Assembly (NCBI RefSeq): GCF_002001005.1
Contig: NZ_MUNX01000057.1
Location: 1-54,893, forward strand
DNA length: 54,893 nucleotides
DNA from: Flavobacterium sp. A45
GTDB taxonomy: Bacteria > Bacteroidota > Bacteroidia > Flavobacteriales > Flavobacteriaceae
Direction: 5' to 3'
Shown in pieces: positions 50,885 to 54,893 of this stretch. The notes beneath the pieces were generated by a model. That model searched no databases and was not told the origin of the DNA. It was given only the letters and a program-made list of their open reading frames with translations. Numbering within the stretch: position 1 is the stretch's first letter; each line of letters starts with the position of its first letter. A program made the translations under genes and the position numbers.

Positions 50885-52126
50885 TTAAATATTAAAATAT
50901 TTTAAATACCCATTATTTAAATCCTTTTTCAAATTTCCATCGGCATCAAAAAAATTAAGGTAATCTTTTTGAAGACTAAGATTTTTTTCTTCTATTTCCC
51001 TAACTTTAGACTTACTAATATCTAATACTTTAGCTTTTTCTACATACTCCAAACTACTTTTAAAATCATTCAAAAACAAAAAACTAGAAGCAATATTCAT
51101 ATAACAAGCCCATACCGCCTCTTTTTGTTTTTTATCATTTACATCAAATTCTTTCGAATATGCTTCCATCTTTAAAATAAAATTACCTAAGAAATTTTTA
51201 CTTGCAACAACATAATTATAACGTTCTTTTGCTTTACTATCGACAAACGCATTAACATTATCTCCTTTTATCTGCAAATTATGATTTTTAACAAATTCTG
51301 AATTTTCTTCTAATGTCAATAAATTGGTTTGAATCTCAGAATTAGCTTTCTTCCAATTTTTAAAAAGATCAATCTCTTCATTAATTTTTTTATAAAATGG
51401 ATGTTTATCTTCTTTAGACATCCTAGAAAAAAAATAGGTATTGGGAAAATACTGTACATCTAACCAGGAAGATAATGCAGGGGCGACAGTACTCTGGATT
51501 GAATGAATTAACTCATTCACAATTAAATTTTCCTCAATGTATTTATTTAGATAGCTTTTTACTTCAGCTTTAGTTTTGAAATTATAAATTCTAGGAGTAC
51601 CATCTGTATTTTTATCAGCTCCAGGCTTTGAATGTGAATTTTTAACCACAATTGTTTTCTCCAAAAAAGTTTGATTTGTCATGCTGTTCTTCAGTTGGCA
51701 AACTACATTATACCCATAAAAAACTTCAAAATAGTAAGGAGTTTCTCCACTACTGCTTTGTTTTATTTCTCCATAATAGGTAATATCCTTAATCTTTATG
51801 TCAGCTATAAATTTGCCGTCCATTTTATTACAATCTTTATCATAACGCAAATTGATGAGTGAGGATAATCCATTGATCAACTGATCTTCTTGAAAAAAAG
51901 TATTATACTCCAATCTTGTTCTTGATTGCATTGCTTCGCCATCAATAATAACTTTAGTCGGCTGAGCTGATAAATCCAATTTAATGCAAAAAGATTGATA
52001 CTCATTTGTAATATACTTTTCAGGAAAACCGAAACTATAAAAAGTCTGATAGTCACTTTTATAAGATTGAGCATTTAAGTTGGTTGCTACAAAAAAACAA
52101 AATAATACAATTTTAAAAACACGCAT
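50885..52126 (-). CDS. unknown secreted protein with TPR-like C-terminus
   Basis: A 413-residue protein. The frame opens at 52168, but the ATG at 52126 directly begins a signal peptide (VFKIVLFCFFVATNLNAQ), so that start is used. I do not recognise the first 330 residues, which mix beta strands (IKDITYYGEIKQSSSGETPY) and helices (YFPNTYFFSRMSKEDKHPFY). The C-terminal 70 residues (ACYMNIASSFLFLNDFKSSL) look like one or two TPR repeats. It is probably periplasmic or surface-exposed. It is alone between a hairpin and an SDR gene. Confidence 0.6.
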   Translation of the reverse strand: MRVFKIVLFCFFVATNLNAQSYKSDYQTFYSFGFPEKYITNEYQSFCIKLDLSAQPTKVIIDGEAMQSRTRLEYNTFFQEDQLINGLSSLINLRYDKDCNKMDGKFIADIKIKDITYYGEIKQSSSGETPYYFEVFYGYNVVCQLKNSMTNQTFLEKTIVVKNSHSKPGADKNTDGTPRIYNFKTKAEVKSYLNKYIEENLIVNELIHSIQSTVAPALSSWLDVQYFPNTYFFSRMSKEDKHPFYKKINEEIDLFKNWKKANSEIQTNLLTLEENSEFVKNHNLQIKGDNVNAFVDSKAKERYNYVVASKNFLGNFILKMEAYSKEFDVNDKKQKEAVWACYMNIASSFLFLNDFKSSLEYVEKAKVLDISKSKVREIEEKNLSLQKDYLNFFDADGNLKKDLNNGYLKYFNI

Positions 52127-52215
52127 AGTTACAATCATGGTAGGTTTGGTTAGATTAAAAAAAATCAAAAATAATATGCTTTATGAAACACAAAAAAACT
52201 CAAGAAAGTGGGTAC

Positions 52216-52893
52216 TTAAGGATTCGTGGAAGAAACGGGCAATACTTTACCGTTAAAATATTTATTTCCTGTAAGCGTAAAATCATAAATATAATTGGCC
52301 ATTTCACTAGCCGAAAGTGGTGCTTGATAGCCTGGAAATGCTTCTTGCAACATTTCGGTTTGAACAGAACCCAAAGCCAAAACATTAAAAGAAATTCCTC
52401 GTTCTTTATATTCTTCGGATAATAATTCGGATAAGGTAATTACGGCTCCTTTACTGGAACTGTAAGCTGCCAATCCAGCAAACTTCAAACTTCCCTGCAC
52501 ACCTCCCATAGAACTTATGGTTACCACATGACTGCCACTCTGCAAATATGGCAAACAGATTCGGGTTAAATTGGCTACGCCAAAAACATTGACTTTGTAT
52601 ATATTTTCGAAATCATGTTGCGTCGTTTCCGAAAAAGGTCTTAGCAACAAACTCCCGGCATTATGGACAACGGCATCTATTCTATTCCAAGTGGAGGAAA
52701 GAAAATCAGTTACTTGTTGCAATTCTCCTTCGCTAGACAAATCGACCGAAAGACAAGTGATATTTTTATGGGAAATTAAGGCTTGATTTGTTTTTCTAGA
52801 CAAAGCAAGCACCTGATGTCCTGCATTGGCAAACTGCAAAGCCAACTCCAAACCTATTCCTCTACTGGTTCCTGTAATAATAATATTCTTCAT
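52216..52893 (-). CDS. short-chain dehydrogenase/reductase (SDR)
   Basis: A 225-residue classical SDR oxidoreductase. The cofactor motif is GTSRGIG (8-14) with the Arg-containing LSRKTN after strand 2 that favours NADP(H); HNAGS is the NNAG-like motif; the active site has Ser in VTISSMGG and YSSSK with Tyr and Lys. The C-terminal PLSASEMANYIYDFTL part fits the family. It would reduce or oxidise a small carbonyl or alcohol substrate; the actual substrate is unknown. It is separated by 90 bases from the unknown secreted protein gene and is possibly co-transcribed with it. Confidence 0.92.
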   Translation of the reverse strand: MKNIIITGTSRGIGLELALQFANAGHQVLALSRKTNQALISHKNITCLSVDLSSEGELQQVTDFLSSTWNRIDAVVHNAGSLLLRPFSETTQHDFENIYKVNVFGVANLTRICLPYLQSGSHVVTISSMGGVQGSLKFAGLAAYSSSKGAVITLSELLSEEYKERGISFNVLALGSVQTEMLQEAFPGYQAPLSASEMANYIYDFTLTGNKYFNGKVLPVSSTNP

Positions 52894-53076
52894 GAAGCAA
52901 AAATAGTCAAAACAGTTAAAAAACTGTAATTTTAAATTTTAAAAAATACATTTTTATCCTGTAATAAATAGACAAAAAATCTTAATCAACAAATAAAAAC
53001 AAGAACCGAAAAACTGGAGAATAGTTTAAAAAGACTTAATATTACAAACTGCCTTATATTCTCGTAAATCAATATT

Positions 53077-53469
53077 ATGCTAACATTTAACAAAAACTAT
53101 TTTGGCTTTGCAATTCTACTATTTTCTATTGAAGTATTGATTGCACTTTATATCAATGACCGCTTTGTCAGGCCTTATCTAGGGGATGTTTTGGTTGTAA
53201 TTCTAATCTATTGCTTTTTAAAATCCTTCCTCAAATTACCGGTTTTAACTGCTGCGATAGCTGTATTGGGTTTCTCTTTCACAATAGAATTTCTGCAATT
53301 TTTGAATATCGTCGAAAAACTAGGTTTAGAAAAATCAAAAACTGCCAGAACAGTCATTGGAACTTCATTCTCTTGGATTGATCTACTAACTTATATTATT
53401 GGAATTACAATCGTATTAATTATCGAAAAATATTGGCTTAAAAATAATCAGAAACTAAAAATAAAGTGA
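53077..53469 (+). CDS. DUF2809-family small membrane protein
   Basis: A 130-residue integral membrane protein with four hydrophobic helices (FGFAILLFSIEVLIALYIND, LGDVLVVILIYCFLKSFL, AAIAVLGFSFTIEFLQFL and IDLLTYIIGITIVLIIE). The motif NDRFVRPYLGDVLVV, and later ARTVIGTSFSWIDLL, match the DUF2809 family, whose function is unknown. It is first of two plus-strand genes, 90 bases from the GNAT gene. Confidence 0.88.
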   Translation: MLTFNKNYFGFAILLFSIEVLIALYINDRFVRPYLGDVLVVILIYCFLKSFLKLPVLTAAIAVLGFSFTIEFLQFLNIVEKLGLEKSKTARTVIGTSFSWIDLLTYIIGITIVLIIEKYWLKNNQKLKIK

Positions 53470-53559
53470 GAGTTTATATTCGTTTTAAATATCTAAAAAT
53501 GAAACTACACTTTTTTACATATTTTTGAAAAAAGTAATGCAAATGCAACCCCTTACAAA

Positions 53560-54129
53560 ATGATTGAAAACGTCCAATTTGAAGTAGCAAAAAACACAGA
53601 CATAGAAGGCGTATTGGCCTTGCAAGACATTTACTTGGTATCCAATATGACCGAAGAAGAAAAAGCTTCGGGATTTGTAACTACACCCTTTTCTGTTGAA
53701 CAATTACAGGAAGTAATTCGTCAAGAAGGCTTGTTTATTGCTAAAGACGATAACAAAATCATAGCTTATATTTTTGCGGCCAGCTGGCAATATTTTAGCC
53801 AATGGGCAATTTTTAATCACATGACTCCTATGCTTCCTAGTCTTTCGTTCAAAGACTTTAAAATGACTGATACCAATACTTTTCAGTACGGCCCTATTTG
53901 CATTGACAAAAGCTATAGAGGAAAAGGCTTGATCAATCCTTTCTTTGACTTTATGCGAATCCATCTTTTGAAAAGATTTCCAGTAAGTATCACTTTCATC
54001 AACAAAACCAATCTTCCTTCGCAGAAAGCACATATTGAAAAATTAAAATGGTCGGTTATCGGAGATTTTCAATTCAACAACAATAATTATTTCATTTTGG
54101 CTTATGATATGGGTCAATCGTCATTATAA
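53560..54129 (+). CDS. GNAT-family N-acetyltransferase
   Basis: A 189-residue protein with the GNAT fold. The acetyl-CoA-binding region is FQYGPICIDKSYRGKGLINP (about 107-126), where RGKG is the Q/RxxGxG/A pyrophosphate loop; the N-terminal part (EGVLALQDIYLVSNM) and beta-4/5 strands follow the family. Substrate could be an amino group of a small molecule, peptide or protein, and cannot be told. Its stop is only 2 bases from the convergent LysE-like gene's stop. Confidence 0.82.
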   Translation: MIENVQFEVAKNTDIEGVLALQDIYLVSNMTEEEKASGFVTTPFSVEQLQEVIRQEGLFIAKDDNKIIAYIFAASWQYFSQWAIFNHMTPMLPSLSFKDFKMTDTNTFQYGPICIDKSYRGKGLINPFFDFMRIHLLKRFPVSITFINKTNLPSQKAHIEKLKWSVIGDFQFNNNNYFILAYDMGQSSL

Positions 54130-54131
54130 AT

Positions 54132-54770
54132 CTATCTAATATACTTTTTGTAGACTTTAAAAGTTTGAAAGAAAGCCAAAACCACAAAAAATAACGGAAT
54201 ACCAATCGGCATTATGTATTTTGAAAAAAGAAATGTCGTCTGAGACAAAGAATCTAACACAACGATTGCTCCCAACATTCCGAAAAAAGTCCCCAATAAG
54301 GTTCCGAATATATAATGATATTTAAGTTTAAAATGCAAGGATATGTGATTGGCATTCATTAAATGCAGATTCCAAGCTATCCAGAATGGGATTTGAAGAA
54401 AATTAAGTGCACACAAAATCATTCCTATAAGAAAAGGAGAGTATCGAACATATCCTTCCAAATAATTATGTTCTTCGACAGTTTGATTTGAATGGGCATA
54501 AAATAAATAGGCTAACAGCAAAAGAAAAAATACAGCAAAAAAATCAATACCTTTCATTAATTTCTTATTACCTACCAATTGATTGGCAAAAATCACCGTG
54601 CAATAAACCACTATAGTCTGCACAATAACAACTCCAACCAAATAAGAAACCAAAGGATTCATCCCGAATTTAGAAAAAACCTCAACTCCTACAATATTCA
54701 AATAGCTTAGCGGTAGTGAACCTACAAAACTCACCAAAAAACCAGCTGTTATATTTCTAAAGGGTTTCAT
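54132..54770 (-). CDS. LysE-like membrane transporter
   Basis: A 212-residue membrane protein with six hydrophobic helices. FLVSFVGSLPLSYLNIVGVEV resembles the start of LysE/RhtB-type amino-acid exporters (a Gly-Pro-type turn in the first helix is GSLP here), and the third and fourth helices fit, though similarity is modest. The frame runs to a TTG at 54806, but the ATG at 54770 (MKPFRNITAGFLV) is a better start. Role is probably efflux of an amino acid or small metabolite. Confidence 0.65.
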   Translation of the reverse strand: MKPFRNITAGFLVSFVGSLPLSYLNIVGVEVFSKFGMNPLVSYLVGVVIVQTIVVYCTVIFANQLVGNKKLMKGIDFFAVFFLLLLAYLFYAHSNQTVEEHNYLEGYVRYSPFLIGMILCALNFLQIPFWIAWNLHLMNANHISLHFKLKYHYIFGTLLGTFFGMLGAIVVLDSLSQTTFLFSKYIMPIGIPLFFVVLAFFQTFKVYKKYIR

Positions 54771-54858
54771 CTTTCGGAAATTTAAAATTTTAAGTTGTAT
54801 TGCCAATTCAAGTAAAATTAAAAAAAGTCTCTTTCAAAAAAATATTCCTAAAAATAAT

Positions 54859-54890
54859 AAATCCAAACTCGAAAATTCAAGTTTGGATTT
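54859..54890. terminator. hairpin at the right edge of the window
   Basis: AAATCCAAACT (54859-54869) and AGTTTGGATTT (54880-54890) pair over 11 bp, with an inner GAA and TTC pair, 89 bases upstream of the LysE-like start. It is probably the terminator of a gene just outside the window. Confidence 0.6.
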
Positions 54891-54893
54891 ATG

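Noticed and set aside
3..54893. tRNA, rRNA or transposase genes
   Set aside because: No cloverleaf-like stretch or conserved rRNA block was seen in the gaps, and no frame resembled a transposase or integrase.

Overview
The window looks like a chromosomal segment of a Flavobacterium-like member of the Bacteroidota (Flavobacteriaceae). The signs are strong AT-richness, a SusC/SusD pair with matching surface lipoproteins, S46 dipeptidyl-peptidase, Mpl, a short-LID adenylate kinase next to hpt, and promoters with the Bacteroidota -7 element TAnnTTTG. There are no rRNA or tRNA genes, no CRISPR array, no transposase and no phage genes. Most of it is ordinary, tightly packed housekeeping and envelope DNA, with a few accessory insertions.

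Layout. 1-353 is the 3' end of an Omp85-type outer-membrane barrel. 438-6337 is a four-gene SusC-SusD-lipoprotein-lipoprotein operon, probably an outer-membrane nutrient (perhaps oligopeptide) importer. 6419-9586 holds rlmB, a rhomboid protease and rarA. 9684-12866 is a minus-strand run: unknown secreted protein, YjjG-type nucleotidase, RES toxin with Xre/MbcA-type antitoxin, and RadC. 12990-17121 holds a DUF1287 lipoprotein, mpl, a TPR protein and a membrane acyltransferase-like protein. 17525-24013 is a giant alpha-2-macroglobulin with a SusC-like CPD and plug module spliced in. 24143-25962 is an LpxH-like phosphatase plus glycosyltransferase pair. 26054-32242 is minus-strand S46 peptidase, obgE, CorC-like protein, adk and hpt. 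32331-36985 holds an unknown helical protein, purK, purE and an M3 peptidase. 37216-39138 is an esterase and a UbiA-like membrane protein, with a decayed copy of the UbiA-like 3' end on the far side of the esterase. 39375-42224 is gcvP. 42550-43215 is a secreted CPD-plug protein with no barrel. 43744-48053 is a KASIII enzyme, methyltransferase, GT2 and an MlaE/MlaF-type ABC transporter. 48055-54770 holds a DMT transporter, manC, an SprT-like protein, an unknown secreted protein, an SDR, DUF2809, GNAT and a LysE-like protein.

The most unusual content is the reuse of the SusC N-terminal module (carboxypeptidase-like domain plus TonB-receptor plug) in three settings: a normal 1062-residue SusC, an insert just before the A2M domain of the alpha-2-macroglobulin, and a free-standing 221-residue secreted protein. 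The free plug gene lies between two related copies of a terminator region. The esterase gene lies between a gene and a decayed copy of that gene's own 3' end. Both look like single-gene insertions that left a duplicated 3' flank. The intergenic DNA also carries three copies of a structured repeat, two of which keep a hairpin while its stem sequence changes, and an operator that flanks the -7 element of the RES/Xre toxin-antitoxin operon.

All calls come from reading the sequence and translations; no database search was run. Family names rest on motifs and recall. Starts were moved inward where the longest reading frame began at an unlikely TTG or GTG, or ran into a promoter.
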